This document shows positions 1 through 8,646 of a stretch of 64,000 nt of DNA, piece by piece. The notes beneath the pieces were generated by a model that ran no database searches, was not told where the DNA came from, and saw nothing but the letters and a program-made list of their open reading frames with translations. Numbering within the stretch: the stretch's first letter is position 1; each line of letters opens with the position of its first letter. The translations under genes and the position numbers were made by a program. Source of the DNA: Candidatus Hydrogenedens sp. (GTDB taxonomy: Bacteria > Hydrogenedentota > Hydrogenedentia > Hydrogenedentales > JAEUWI01); NCBI GenBank assembly GCA_016125095.1, contig WGMK01000015.1:310001-374000 (forward strand), in the 5' to 3' direction.

Positions 1-2136
1 CACGGCATCTTCCCCATGCTGCACTTTTCCGCGCACGCCGAGCCGCTGCCGGTGGTGCTGGTGTGGACGTATTTCTCGCCGGTGATTCCCTTCGACCACG
101 AGGCCTCGCTGATGCCCGCGGTGCTGGCAGGCGTGCGCATACGCAATCGCACCTCGAAGCCCATGCGCGTGTCGGCGCTGCTGCATTGGGAAAACTACGC
201 CAGCCCCGGCACCGGCCGCGCGCCGAGCGGCAAGACGCGCTTCGCGCTGATCGATGAAGAAGATCCGCTGGCCTCGGTGCGCGATACCCAGCGCGCGGAG
301 CCGCCCAACACGCTTCTGTTCGAACGTAGCGATATCTGTGCAGGCGGCGAGGTCGCCATTGCCGCACGCACGGCGGACGATACCGAAATCTCGCTGGGTG
401 CCTACGCCGCGGGCGAGGAGCAGGAGGCGCTGAACTTCTGGCAGACTTTCGTGTCGATGGGCCGAGTGCCCGTGGGACGCGCCGGCGGCATCGGAGCGCA
501 CTTCGGCGCCGTGTGTGCCTCGTTCGAGCTCGGTCCCAAGCAGGAACGCTCGGTCGACTTCGTGCTGTCGTGGCATTTTGCCGAATGCGCCGCGGGCGGT
601 AAGCATGTGGGCGCGGGTTACGCCGTGCTGCTGGGCTCCTGCGAGGCCGTGGCGTGGCGGGCGCTGCGACATGCCGGGTACTACCACCAGTCCGTGGCGG
701 ATTGGCAAAAGCGCCTGACTAGCTCCACCCTGCCGAAGTGGCTGGTCAAGGAACTCATCAACAGCGCGCGGGTGTTCGTGCGGCAAGGCCTGTACACCGG
801 CGACGGGCGCTTCGCCCTGCAACGCGACTGGGCCGACCCGGCGGCAGGAGAAGTGGCCGATCGGGTCTACAACTCGCTGGGCACGCTGCTATTCTTCCCG
901 CGCTTCGAGGAGGAAGAACTGAGCAAACTGGTACGTGCGCGGGATACGGGTCAGCCCGGCGCTATATGCGCGCGGCTTGGGCGGCTCGACGCCCACACCC
1001 CAGAATTCGGCGGCGAGCCCGCGATGCTGCTTGCCGCGAACCTAGTCATTTCCGCGTTCCGCAACCACCGCATGACCGGCAGCCTCGTGCGGATTCAGAA
1101 GCTGTATCCCTTCCTGCGCGACATGGTGCGTACGGTGCTGCAGCAAGACGAGAACGGCGACGGCATTCCCGATGCCCCAGAAACTTCGGCCCATGCGTGC
1201 AGCTTGTGGGTGCTCGCGCTCGGCTGCTATGCGAAGCTGGCCGAGGAACGCGACGACAAAATCGAGGCCGAGCGTTTCCGCGATACGTTCCGCCGCGCGC
1301 AGGCGGCATTCGAGCTGCGCTTCTGGGACGAAGGCGCGACGTGCTACCGCGAGCATGATGCTACCGGGCCGGAGCGGCCGGATGCCGCCTCCCGCTACGG
1401 AGCGCTGGCTGGGCAATGGCTGTCGGATTCGCTCGGATTAGGGAACCTCTTCGCCGCAGCGCGCATCGCCTCGAGCCTTGAAGTGCTTTACAAGCGCCTT
1501 CTCGTCGACCTGGACCGCGATCCAAAGCTATTGCTTGCGACACCCGATCTGCTGAACTACACCCTGGCGCACGCCGGGTGCCTGCTGATTCAGCGCGGCC
1601 GCGCCCGCGAGGGCCTCGAGGTGATTCAGCGGCTGGTGCTTGCGGCGGAATCGAGCACCGAACCACGGCCGCAGCGCAGCAGCGCGCTCGCCGTGTGGCA
1701 CGTGCTGCAGGCAGTCACAGGAGTACATCTCGACATGGCGTCGGGCCAGATCCGCGTGATTCCGAATCTGCCGGCGCAGGTCGACTACATCAGTTCGCCC
1801 GTGTTTACGCCGGTGTGCCTCGCGTGGCTCAAGTACAAGGTCGAGTACGCCCCGGCCTATCGGCAGCGGCTTCACCTCGCCTTCGACAGCCCCACCAACC
1901 TGAAGACGGTGCTGCTGCGGATACCGGGCGACATCACCGCGATAGACGTGGTGTGCGAAGTGCCGGAGGGACGCGTCGGCTGCCAGGCGGCGCTGCGCCC
2001 GGCGGGTAATTTTAACGAGGCCGTCATCACGCTCGACCGGCCGCAGTTCGCCGGGGGCGGCTTCAGCCTCGAGGTGAGAGCCTCAACACCCTCGCAGGGA
2101 AAATCGCGCAGTTGGCTGCGCGTGCCGGGAACCTGA
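1..2136 (+). CDS. GH116-like (glucosylceramidase GBA2-type) protein, 5' end outside window
   Basis: The reading frame is open from base 1, five codons before the first ATG (16), so the gene probably begins upstream of the window. The visible part (at least 711 residues) resembles the bile-acid beta-glucosidase/non-lysosomal glucosylceramidase family: an N-terminal beta domain (SPVIPFDHEASLMPAVLAG) and a C-terminal alpha-helical barrel with the loop DENGDGIPD near residue 380 and GQWLSDSLGLGNLF near 465. Family members hydrolyse beta-glucosides or glucosylceramide. Odd: the family's TYDxW stretch that normally follows the Asp-rich loop and is thought to carry the acid/base Asp is replaced by APETSAHACSLW, and the usual Tyr-Asp-rich nucleophile region reads RVYNSLGTLLFF. 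It may therefore be a non-catalytic or divergent member. The next gene, coaE, starts 4 bases downstream. Confident of the family, unsure of activity. Confidence 0.75.
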   Translation, partial: HGIFPMLHFSAHAEPLPVVLVWTYFSPVIPFDHEASLMPAVLAGVRIRNRTSKPMRVSALLHWENYASPGTGRAPSGKTRFALIDEEDPLASVRDTQRAEPPNTLLFERSDICAGGEVAIAARTADDTEISLGAYAAGEEQEALNFWQTFVSMGRVPVGRAGGIGAHFGAVCASFELGPKQERSVDFVLSWHFAECAAGGKHVGAGYAVLLGSCEAVAWRALRHAGYYHQSVADWQKRLTSSTLPKWLVKELINSARVFVRQGLYTGDGRFALQRDWADPAAGEVADRVYNSLGTLLFFPRFEEEELSKLVRARDTGQPGAICARLGRLDAHTPEFGGEPAMLLAANLVISAFRNHRMTGSLVRIQKLYPFLRDMVRTVLQQDENGDGIPDAPETSAHACSLWVLALGCYAKLAEERDDKIEAERFRDTFRRAQAAFELRFWDEGATCYREHDATGPERPDAASRYGALAGQWLSDSLGLGNLFAAARIASSLEVLYKRLLVDLDRDPKLLLATPDLLNYTLAHAGCLLIQRGRAREGLEVIQRLVLAAESSTEPRPQRSSALAVWHVLQAVTGVHLDMASGQIRVIPNLPAQVDYISSPVFTPVCLAWLKYKVEYAPAYRQRLHLAFDSPTNLKTVLLRIPGDITAIDVVCEVPEGRVGCQAALRPAGNFNEAVITLDRPQFAGGGFSLEVRASTPSQGKSRSWLRVPGT

Positions 2137-2140
2137 GCCC

Positions 2141-2749
2141 ATGAAGATTTACGGACTCACGGGCGGTACGGGCAGCGGCAAGTCGACCGCGGCGCGCCGC
2201 TTCGAGGAGCGCGGGATTCCGGTCATCGATGCGGATCGCGTCGGACACGACCTGCTCGCGCCGGGCGGTGCCGCCGAGCGGGCCGTGATAGATGCCTTCG
2301 GCGACGACATCCTGACCTCGGGTACAATTGATCGCGCAAAGCTCGGCGCGCGGGTGTTCGCCGACCCGGAGGCGCTGCAACGCTTGAATGGGCTGGTGCA
2401 TCCGGCGCTGTTCGGCGAAATCGCGCGGCGGGTAGGCGAGTACGCGCTGCAGGGCCGGAACGCGGTCATCGTGGATGCCGCACTGCTGGCCGAGAACGGA
2501 CGCAAGGAAGACTGGCTGGAGGCCCTGATTCTGGTGACGGCGCCGGTGGAGGCCCGCGTGGCTCGGCTGCGCGACGGACGCGGAATCGACGAGGCCGAAT
2601 CGCGCCGCCGTATCGCGGCGCAGACGGATCCCGAATCAAAGCGCGCCGCTGCCCGATGGGTCGTCGATAATGGCGGCGGATTGGTGGCATTGTATGAACA
2701 AGTGGACGCAATAGCGGAGACGATGCTGAACGATGCCAACGGGCTATGA
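2141..2749 (+). CDS. coaE: Dephospho-CoA kinase
   Basis: Phosphorylates the 3'-OH of the ribose of dephospho-CoA, the last step of coenzyme A synthesis, in the cytoplasm. The 202 residues match the family's usual length of about 200. The Walker A loop GGTGSGKST is at residues 8-16, followed by VIDADRVGHDLL (about 28-39), in which the Asp is the family's substrate-site acid, and the conserved LNGLVHPAL near 82-90. The lid RLRDGRGIDEAESRRRIAAQ is present near 145-165. The gene follows the GH116-like gene by 4 bases, and its 3' end overlaps the next ATG by 17 bases, so the three are probably cotranscribed. Confidence 0.96.
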   Translation: MKIYGLTGGTGSGKSTAARRFEERGIPVIDADRVGHDLLAPGGAAERAVIDAFGDDILTSGTIDRAKLGARVFADPEALQRLNGLVHPALFGEIARRVGEYALQGRNAVIVDAALLAENGRKEDWLEALILVTAPVEARVARLRDGRGIDEAESRRRIAAQTDPESKRAAARWVVDNGGGLVALYEQVDAIAETMLNDANGL

Positions 2750-3263
2750 ACACCTGAGCAAGTGCGCGCGGTGCGGCAAGCTGTATCACCGCGAGCCGGG
2801 CCGCACCCTGTGCCATGCGTGCTCCGGCCAGGCAACGCCGGAACCGCCCCAGCCGGTGTATACCGAGGAACACGGCATCATCACCGAGGCCCAGCACCGC
2901 TTTCAGTCGTTGATGCGCCTGTACGAACAACACACGGACCATGAACCCCACGCGGCCGAACTGCCCCGCGCCGAGGGCCGGCGGCTGTTGCATGGCTCGC
3001 AACCGGTGGAGCAACGCCCGCATCCGGGGGCGTGTACGCTGTGCGGCCAGCCAACACTGAAGAACTCGGATTTCTGCTTTGACTGCCACAGCCACCTGCA
3101 CCGTTCGCTGGGCGATGCCGCGGGCGAATTGTTCACGCGGCTCGAGGCCGTGGAATCGGCGCCGGGACGCATCAGCAGCGTGCTGAGCGCCCTGGAAAGC
3201 GCGCGCGCGCGGACCGCCACCAGCCGCATTAACCCGGTGGCGCAGGGCAAGTTGCGCACGTGA
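2733..3263 (+). CDS. Double zinc-ribbon protein, function unknown
   Basis: 176 residues. Two four-cysteine zinc-ribbon-like units are visible: CARCGKLY...CHAC (about residues 11-30) and CTLCGQ...CFDCHSH (about 98-118), joined by a polar linker. The C-terminal 60 residues are predicted helical (LFTRLEAVESAPGRISSVLSALESA). The first ribbon recalls the small zinc-ribbon proteins found in flagellar operons (YvyF type), but no flagellar gene is nearby and I do not assign a function. The ATG at 2733 lies inside coaE (17-base overlap), and the stop overlaps the GTG start of the xylanase gene (GTGA), which indicates translational coupling across coaE, this gene and the xylanase. Confidence 0.8.
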   Translation: MPTGYEHLSKCARCGKLYHREPGRTLCHACSGQATPEPPQPVYTEEHGIITEAQHRFQSLMRLYEQHTDHEPHAAELPRAEGRRLLHGSQPVEQRPHPGACTLCGQPTLKNSDFCFDCHSHLHRSLGDAAGELFTRLEAVESAPGRISSVLSALESARARTATSRINPVAQGKLRT

Positions 3264-4351
3264 GCGCCTGGCATCGCTGCGTCCTCGCTTTGTTCACGCT
3301 GGTGCCGGCCATCGCCGGGGCCGACGAGAACACCGCCCAGGCGCCCGAATCTTTACGCGAGGTCTATCAGGGTGCGTTCCGGGTGGGCGTGGCGGCGGGT
3401 ACCTCATTGCTTGCGGACGAAGCAGACCAGGCTTTGGTCAAAACCCACTTCAATGCTTTTACCCTCGAAAACGAACTGAAATGGGACCATATCCACCCGG
3501 AGGAGGGCCACTACAATTTCGGCCCGGCCGACGCGCTGGTCGATTTCGCGCGTGCGAACGGCATGGAGGTCACTGGCCATACGCTGGTGTGGAACCAGCA
3601 AACGCCCGACTGGGTATTCCGCGATGAGCAGGGTAACCTCGCATCGAGCGATGTGGTACTGGCGCGGCTGCGCGACCACATTCATACGGTGATGACGCAT
3701 TTCAAAGGGCGCGTGAAGGGATGGGACGTGGTGAACGAAGCCTTGGGGGACACTGCAGCCGAGAAGCTCCGCGATTCCCCCTGGCTCCGTACGATCGGCG
3801 ACGACTACGTGCTGCGCGCATTCCGGCTGGCGCACGAGGCCGACCCGGACGTGGAGCTGTATTACAACGACTACAACCTGGAGGATACCGTAAAGCGCAC
3901 GCATGCGGTGCGGCTGATTAAGCGCCTGAAAGCGGAAGGGCTGCGCATTGACGGCGTTGGACTGCAAGGCCATTATCAGCTCCCAACCGTCAATACCGGG
4001 GCAGTGGCATCTACCATCCAGACCTTCGCGGCACTCGGTCTGCGCGTCAATATCAGCGAACTGGACCTGAGTGTCTACGGCATGCTGGACCGCAGCAACC
4101 GCTTTGAAAACGGGTTGCCCGATGCGCTGCTCCAGCTACAGGCGGACACCTACGCCGCGCTGTTCCACACCTTCCTCGCGCATCAGGACGCCATCGACCG
4201 GGTTACTTTCTGGGGCGTGAACGACGGCAGCTCGTGGCTGAATAACTTCCCCGTCGAGAAGCGGCCAGACTACCCCCTGCTCTTCGACAGCGCCAACCGC
4301 CCGAAGCCGGCGTTCGACGCGGTCATTGCGGCCGGTTCGGCGGAACGCTGA
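3260..4351 (+). CDS. Secreted GH10 endo-1,4-beta-xylanase
   Basis: Hydrolyses internal beta-1,4 bonds of xylan outside the cytoplasm. The 363 residues begin with a signal peptide (MSAWHRCVLALFTLVPAIAGA) followed by one GH10 TIM barrel. The catalytic acid/base is Glu160 in WDVVNEAL and the nucleophile is Glu267 in ISELDLSVYG. The substrate-site motifs NELKWD and GHTLVWNQQTPDW (near 69-122) and the late WGVNDGSSW are present, so it should be active. There is no carbohydrate-binding module. It starts with GTG, and GTGA overlaps the stop of the zinc-ribbon gene. Functionally it pairs with xylose isomerase at 37520, although the two are far apart. Confidence 0.95.
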   Translation: MSAWHRCVLALFTLVPAIAGADENTAQAPESLREVYQGAFRVGVAAGTSLLADEADQALVKTHFNAFTLENELKWDHIHPEEGHYNFGPADALVDFARANGMEVTGHTLVWNQQTPDWVFRDEQGNLASSDVVLARLRDHIHTVMTHFKGRVKGWDVVNEALGDTAAEKLRDSPWLRTIGDDYVLRAFRLAHEADPDVELYYNDYNLEDTVKRTHAVRLIKRLKAEGLRIDGVGLQGHYQLPTVNTGAVASTIQTFAALGLRVNISELDLSVYGMLDRSNRFENGLPDALLQLQADTYAALFHTFLAHQDAIDRVTFWGVNDGSSWLNNFPVEKRPDYPLLFDSANRPKPAFDAVIAAGSAER

Positions 4352-4376
4352 GTACCGCGGCCAGCGGCACTACACC

Positions 4377-4406
4377 TTGATGGAATTAAAGGGCGGGTGC
4401 TACTAT
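4377..4406 (+). promoter_or_regulatory. Likely sigma70-type promoter of the MshEN-cNMP gene
   Basis: TTGATG at 4377-4382 and TACTAT at 4401-4406 are separated by 18 bases. They lie 90 bases before the chosen start, in the gap after the xylanase gene. Confidence 0.5.
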
Positions 4407-4496
4407 TCCCAATTCGGAGTAAGGCAGGACGCGCGCCGGGCGCCCTAGGCGTTCTGGCGGCCATTGGGTCGTGACTTCTGGAGGTATGGTGCCCGC

Positions 4497-5888
4497 ATGC
4501 TGCGGTGGAAAAGCAAGAGCGAAGATTCAGCGCCGCAGCGCGATGCCGCCGCCCCTTCCGGGGCGGGCGAGCAGGCCCCCGCGATGCCCAATCTCGCGCA
4601 GCTGCTCGTAACCGAAGGGCAGCTGAGCGCCGAGCAAGTGCAGGCTGCTGTCGCCAAGCAGAAAGAGACCGGGCAGTTCATTGGAGAGATCCTGATTGAA
4701 CTGGGCTATATCGAAGAACACTCGCTCATCAGCTTTCTCGCCAAGCACTGCAAAATTCCGCACCTGAGCCTGCTCGATTACCTGATCGACAAGGACATCG
4801 TGTCGCTGGTGCCGAAGGAAATCTGCCTGCAATACCGGCTGCTGCCCATCGACCGGCTGGGCCGGAACCTCACGGTCGCGATGGTGAACCCGCTGGACAT
4901 GAACGCGCTGCAGAAAGTGCGCGAGGTATGTCCAGACTTGCGCATCAAGCCTATCTTGTGCGCCTATAAGCATTTCGAGCTTGTTACGGGCAAGGTCTTC
5001 GCGTCCAAGGATGGCGGGCCCGCGGAGATGAGCGCATCGAGCTTCGGCCTGCGTCTCACCCCGGAAGAGAAAGCGCGCATCGACGCGCAGCGCGCGGCAG
5101 CCAAGGCGGCGGCCCCCGCGCCAGCGCCAGCGCCAGCACCCGAGCCGGAGCCCGAGCCTGCCCCGGCGCCTGCGCCGGAGCCTGCCCCTGAGCCTGAGCC
5201 TGAGCCTGTGGCCGTTGCCAAGCCGGCCCCGGAAGAATCGCCCTTCGGCGAGGCGGATGCGCCGCCGGAACCGGCACCGACGCCCCCTCCCGTTGCAGCC
5301 GTGGTGGAATCGCAGCACGACTCGATGTTCGATTCCATCTTCGCCAACAGCGACGAGAATCAGGAATCGGCGCAGGAGCCCCCGGAAGAAGAACCCGCGC
5401 CCGCCCCGGCTGCCGACAGCGGCGCCTCGGCCCTGATGCGCGAAATGGCGAACGTGATGATGGACAGTATGCGCGGCACCTATGCCGTGCTGGCGCGCCG
5501 CATGGAACTGTTCCGCGATTTGCAGGCGGAGGACGTGGCGAAAATCTTTTCGCGCGGCATTACGCGCGAGGTCCAGCAGGGCGAAATTGTGTTCAGCAAA
5601 GGTGATGCGGGCGATGCCCTGTATTGCGTGCTGGGCGGCGAAATCGAAATCTTCGATGGCGACCGCGTCATCGCGACACTCGGCCGCGGCGAGATGTTCG
5701 GCGAGATGGCCCTGATGAGCGAGGAACCTCGCAGCGCGAGCGCACGCGCCACGGAGACCTCAAGCCTGCTGGCGCTGAACCGCGATATCGTGCACAACAT
5801 CATGCCGCGCGACGTTTCGGTGCAGCTTCTCGTAAATATCATCATTATTCTCAGCGCAAGATTGCGTGCTGCCAACGACCGGGGTTAG
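4497..5888 (+). CDS. MshEN (GspE N-terminal) domain - Ala/Pro/Glu linker - cyclic-nucleotide-binding domain protein
   Basis: Signalling protein without an enzymatic domain. The N-terminal ~150 residues match the GspE/MshE N-terminal (MshEN) fold (LVTEGQLSAEQVQAAVAKQ, then IGEILIELGYIEEHSLISFLAKH, then the PKEICLQYRLLPI segment). A ~120-residue linker rich in Ala, Pro and Glu follows. The C-terminal ~130 residues are a cNMP-binding domain with the phosphate cassette FGEMALMSEEPRSASARAT, including the conserved Glu and Arg. MshEN domains can bind c-di-GMP, but here the first motif reads NLAQLL instead of the usual RLGxLL, so binding is uncertain. I chose ATG 4497 (463 residues) with GGAGG at 4480-4484; an in-frame TTG at 4464 would add 11 residues. 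No pilus or secretion ATPase is adjacent. Confidence 0.85.
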   Translation: MLRWKSKSEDSAPQRDAAAPSGAGEQAPAMPNLAQLLVTEGQLSAEQVQAAVAKQKETGQFIGEILIELGYIEEHSLISFLAKHCKIPHLSLLDYLIDKDIVSLVPKEICLQYRLLPIDRLGRNLTVAMVNPLDMNALQKVREVCPDLRIKPILCAYKHFELVTGKVFASKDGGPAEMSASSFGLRLTPEEKARIDAQRAAAKAAAPAPAPAPAPEPEPEPAPAPAPEPAPEPEPEPVAVAKPAPEESPFGEADAPPEPAPTPPPVAAVVESQHDSMFDSIFANSDENQESAQEPPEEEPAPAPAADSGASALMREMANVMMDSMRGTYAVLARRMELFRDLQAEDVAKIFSRGITREVQQGEIVFSKGDAGDALYCVLGGEIEIFDGDRVIATLGRGEMFGEMALMSEEPRSASARATETSSLLALNRDIVHNIMPRDVSVQLLVNIIIILSARLRAANDRG

Positions 5889-5944
5889 TGCGAGAATAAA
5901 ACCGCTTGCCCAGGGGTATTTATCCAGCGGAACGGAGCAAGCCT

Positions 5945-6877
5945 ATGAGCCCCTACCGGAACATCCTTTGCTATGTGGACACGACGTCGACCTTGGCGCA
6001 GAGTTCGTGGCCCACGGCGCTGCGTCTGGCGCAGCGCTACGACGCCCGGCTGACGCTGGCCGACACGGTCTCCGAAATGCCGTGGTACGCCTCCTGGATG
6101 GACACGGCCGCCGCCTATCTGGAGAGCGCTAAGGCGGACCGCCGCGCGGCCTTGGAGACGCGGGTCGAAGAGGCGCGCCAGGCAGGGGTTAAAGTCGAAC
6201 CCATCTTGCTAGAAGGCAATGCCTTCATTGCGCTTACGCGGCAGGTAATCGCCCATCACCACGATTTGCTGGTCAAGACAGCCATGGGCGAGGGCCGGCT
6301 GGGGTCGATTTTCGGCACCACGGCCAAGCGGCTGCTGCGCAAGTGCCCGTGCCCGGTGCTGCTGACGCGGCCGGAGCAAGCCGGCACGTTCTCGCATGTC
6401 GGCGTCGCGCTGGATCCGCGCCCCAAGGCCAGCAGTGAGAACGCCATCAACCATGCGCTGCTGGAACAAGCGCGCCTGCTGGCTGCGGCCGAGGGGGCGA
6501 AACTCTCCATCGTGCACGCGTGGCAGGTATTCGGCGAATCCACGCTGCTGGATCGCATGAGCCCCGACGAATTCGAGTCCCACCGCGTGGCCGTGCGGGA
6601 AAAGACCTCGGAATTGCTGCAATGGTTGCTGGAGACACACGAGGCCGATCTCGGCCCGGCCGCTGTCGAACTGGTCGAGGGCGAGCCGATGGATGCGATC
6701 CCCAGCTTTGTGCAGCGGGCGCAGGTGGACTTGCTGGTGATGGGCACCGTGGCACGGCCGGGCATTGCCGGCATCCTCGTGGGCAATACGGCGGAGCAAT
6801 TGATCCATCGCGTGCCGAGTTCGTTGTTGGCTATCAAGCCGGAGGGCTTTCGCTCGCCGGTGCAACTGGATGACTAA
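5945..6877 (+). CDS. Tandem universal stress protein (UspE-like)
   Basis: 310 residues forming two UspA domains. The first carries MGEGRLGSIFGTTAKRLLRKCPCPVLL near residues 113-139, and the second carries VMGTVARPGIAGILVGNTAEQLIHRVPSSLLAI near the end. Both look like the ATP-binding G-x2-G-x9-G(S/T) loop, and the first is the closer match. Such tandem proteins are cytoplasmic and help survival under starvation or respiratory stress; the molecular activity is not known. ATG 5945 was chosen because GGAG lies about 8 bases upstream; the frame opens 13 codons earlier at a TTG. It lies between the MshEN-cNMP gene (56 bases upstream) and the PsiE-like gene (18 bases downstream), consistent with a stress/signalling operon. 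Confidence 0.92.
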   Translation: MSPYRNILCYVDTTSTLAQSSWPTALRLAQRYDARLTLADTVSEMPWYASWMDTAAAYLESAKADRRAALETRVEEARQAGVKVEPILLEGNAFIALTRQVIAHHHDLLVKTAMGEGRLGSIFGTTAKRLLRKCPCPVLLTRPEQAGTFSHVGVALDPRPKASSENAINHALLEQARLLAAAEGAKLSIVHAWQVFGESTLLDRMSPDEFESHRVAVREKTSELLQWLLETHEADLGPAAVELVEGEPMDAIPSFVQRAQVDLLVMGTVARPGIAGILVGNTAEQLIHRVPSSLLAIKPEGFRSPVQLDD

Positions 6878-6895
6878 AGGCTACAAGGACCCTCG

Positions 6896-7453
6896 ATGAA
6901 ACAGATTTGGGACGAGCGGGCGGCGGATACCGATGACCATTCACCCGACGGCGACGACCTGCTGATACAGGGGCTGCGCCAAATCATCCGGCTTTCGGTG
7001 CGGGTGTTGGCCATCCTGATGACGCTGGTGATTGTCTGGGGCGTGATCGACGTGGGCTGGGTCTTGTATCAGCGCCTGGTGACGCCGCCGATGTTCCTGC
7101 TGGAGATCGACGACATCCTCGCCACCTTCGGCGCCTTCATGGCGGTGCTAATCGCGATCGAGATATTCGTCAATATCACCATCTACCTGCGCGACGACAT
7201 CATTCATGTGAAAATCGTGATGGCGACGGCGCTCATGGCCATTGCGCGCAAGGTGATCATTTTGGATGTGAAGGAGACGGACGTGATGATGGTGTTCGCC
7301 ATTGCTGCGGTCATCTTCTCCCTGAGCATCGGCTATTGGCTGCTGAACCTGAAGGTGATTCAGCTGCGTCCGCGGCCCATGGCGCCGGCGCAGGCGCGCC
7401 CGGCGCAGGCCGCCCCGGCGCAGCGACCGGCCGCCGCGCGGCACGAGGCCTGA
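6896..7453 (+). CDS. PsiE-family inner-membrane protein
   Basis: 185 residues with four predicted membrane helices (about residues 28-58, 68-100, 104-125 and 130-155), flanked by an acidic N-terminus and an Ala/Pro/Gln-rich cytoplasmic tail. The block LATFGAFMAVLIAIEIFVNITIYLRDDIIHVKIVMATALMAIARKVI is characteristic of the phosphate-starvation-inducible PsiE family (quoted as key residues GAFM, EIF, YLRDD, HVK, ARKVI). Its biochemical role is unknown even in E. coli. AAGGA sits about 6 bases before the ATG, and the gene follows the UspA gene by 18 bases. No Pho-box-like sequence was recognised upstream. Confidence 0.85.
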   Translation: MKQIWDERAADTDDHSPDGDDLLIQGLRQIIRLSVRVLAILMTLVIVWGVIDVGWVLYQRLVTPPMFLLEIDDILATFGAFMAVLIAIEIFVNITIYLRDDIIHVKIVMATALMAIARKVIILDVKETDVMMVFAIAAVIFSLSIGYWLLNLKVIQLRPRPMAPAQARPAQAAPAQRPAAARHEA

Positions 7454-7487
7454 TCCCGGCGCGATTCCGGGCTTGCAGGCTGCCCTG

Positions 7488-7507
7488 CCGGTATGGAACC
7501 ATACCGG
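7488..7507. promoter_or_regulatory. 20-bp perfect palindrome, possible operator
   Basis: CCGGTATGG-AA-CCATACCGG: two perfect 9-base arms separated by 2 bases, in the 89-base gap between the PsiE-like gene and the PAS gene. The 2-base spacer makes a dimeric repressor site more likely than an RNA hairpin, and no U-run follows. Confidence 0.45.
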
Positions 7508-7542
7508 TTCGTGCAAGGGAACGGCAGAGGTAGAAAACCATC

Positions 7543-8394
7543 ATGAGCGAAGCCGCACAGCGGATATTGGGCACCGTGCTGTCGAATCTTCCGGGCTTTC
7601 TGGCCCTGAAGAACGCCCAGCTCGCCTATGAGGTGGTGAATCCCCAGTTCTGCCAGTTCTTGGGCAAGGGGCCGGAAGACATTGTGGGCCGCACCGACAC
7701 GGATCTCTTCCCCGCGGAAGAAGCCCAGCTCTGCGCGAGCGAAGGGAAGTCGGTGATCAAGTCCGGCATGGTGCGGCGCATTGAGCAGCAGCTGACCGGC
7801 AAGTCGGGTCCGCATTGGTTCGACGTGACACGCGCCCCGATGCTCGATGAGAACGGCGACCCGGCGGGCGTGATGTTTACGGCCTACGATGTGACGGCGT
7901 TCAAGCTGCGCGAGGAGGCCGTGAAGACCGCCGAGGCGCAGATTACCGAGGCACAGCAGCGCGCACAGACGGCCGAAGGCCAATTGGCCGAGGCGCAGCA
8001 ACAGGCGCAAGCGGCGGGTGAGCAGCTGACCGAGGCGCAGCAACAGGCCCAAGCTGCCCAGCAGGCGCTGAACGAAGCCCAGCAGGCGAAGGCCGCCGCT
8101 GAGCAGCAGCTGGCCGAGCTGTCTCAACAGGCCCAGGTGCAGGCCACCGAGCTGGAGCAGGTGCGCGCGCAAAGCCAGCAGGAAATCGCCGATGCGCAAG
8201 CAAAGGCGGGAGAGATGCAGGCGCTGGTGGACAAGGCCCGTGCGGCCGCGCAGCAGGTGGAAGCGCAGATGACGCAGCGCGTGCAGGAAGCCGAAGCCGC
8301 AAAGGCCGAGGTGGAGACACGCCTGCAGCAGGCCGCCCAGGCGCAGACAGCAGCTGCTCAGCTTGCGAAACAACTGGTGGATGCGCTACAGTAA
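7543..8394 (+). CDS. PAS-domain protein with long Ala/Gln-rich coiled coil
   Basis: 283 residues. Residues ~8-128 form a PAS domain (PGFLALKNAQLAYEVVNPQF, GRTDTDLFPAEEA, then RAPMLDENGDPAGVMFTAYDVT), a type of sensor that often binds small ligands, haem or flavin. From residue ~130 to the end is an uninterrupted coiled coil built from EAQQQAQAA-like heptads. No kinase, cyclase, GGDEF or methyl-accepting module is attached, so this is a sensor or scaffold without its own output. It is the last gene of the 4497-8394 run. A palindrome at 7488-7507 lies just upstream and could control it. The 252 bases after it contain no gene; only a weak TACAAT at 8511-8516 stands out. Confidence 0.85.
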   Translation: MSEAAQRILGTVLSNLPGFLALKNAQLAYEVVNPQFCQFLGKGPEDIVGRTDTDLFPAEEAQLCASEGKSVIKSGMVRRIEQQLTGKSGPHWFDVTRAPMLDENGDPAGVMFTAYDVTAFKLREEAVKTAEAQITEAQQRAQTAEGQLAEAQQQAQAAGEQLTEAQQQAQAAQQALNEAQQAKAAAEQQLAELSQQAQVQATELEQVRAQSQQEIADAQAKAGEMQALVDKARAAAQQVEAQMTQRVQEAEAAKAEVETRLQQAAQAQTAAAQLAKQLVDALQ

Positions 8395-8646
8395 CGCTGC
8401 CTGAGCGGGGGCTTAGGCGAACGGCCCGCGGATTCCGCGCGGCGCCGATGACGCAATCCGTAGTACGCGTCCTGATGCGGCCACAGCCGCCTCTCCTTTT
8501 TCCGTTAGCCTACAATCACCCAAGGCTTAACGCTGTCCAAACGCGGAGAAAGTATGCTTATCCCGGTGTAGGGCCGGGGAGCACCGCGTAAGCCCATTGG
8601 GCGTCCCGCGCGTTATGCCGAGAAACAAACAAGGAAGTACACCCCC

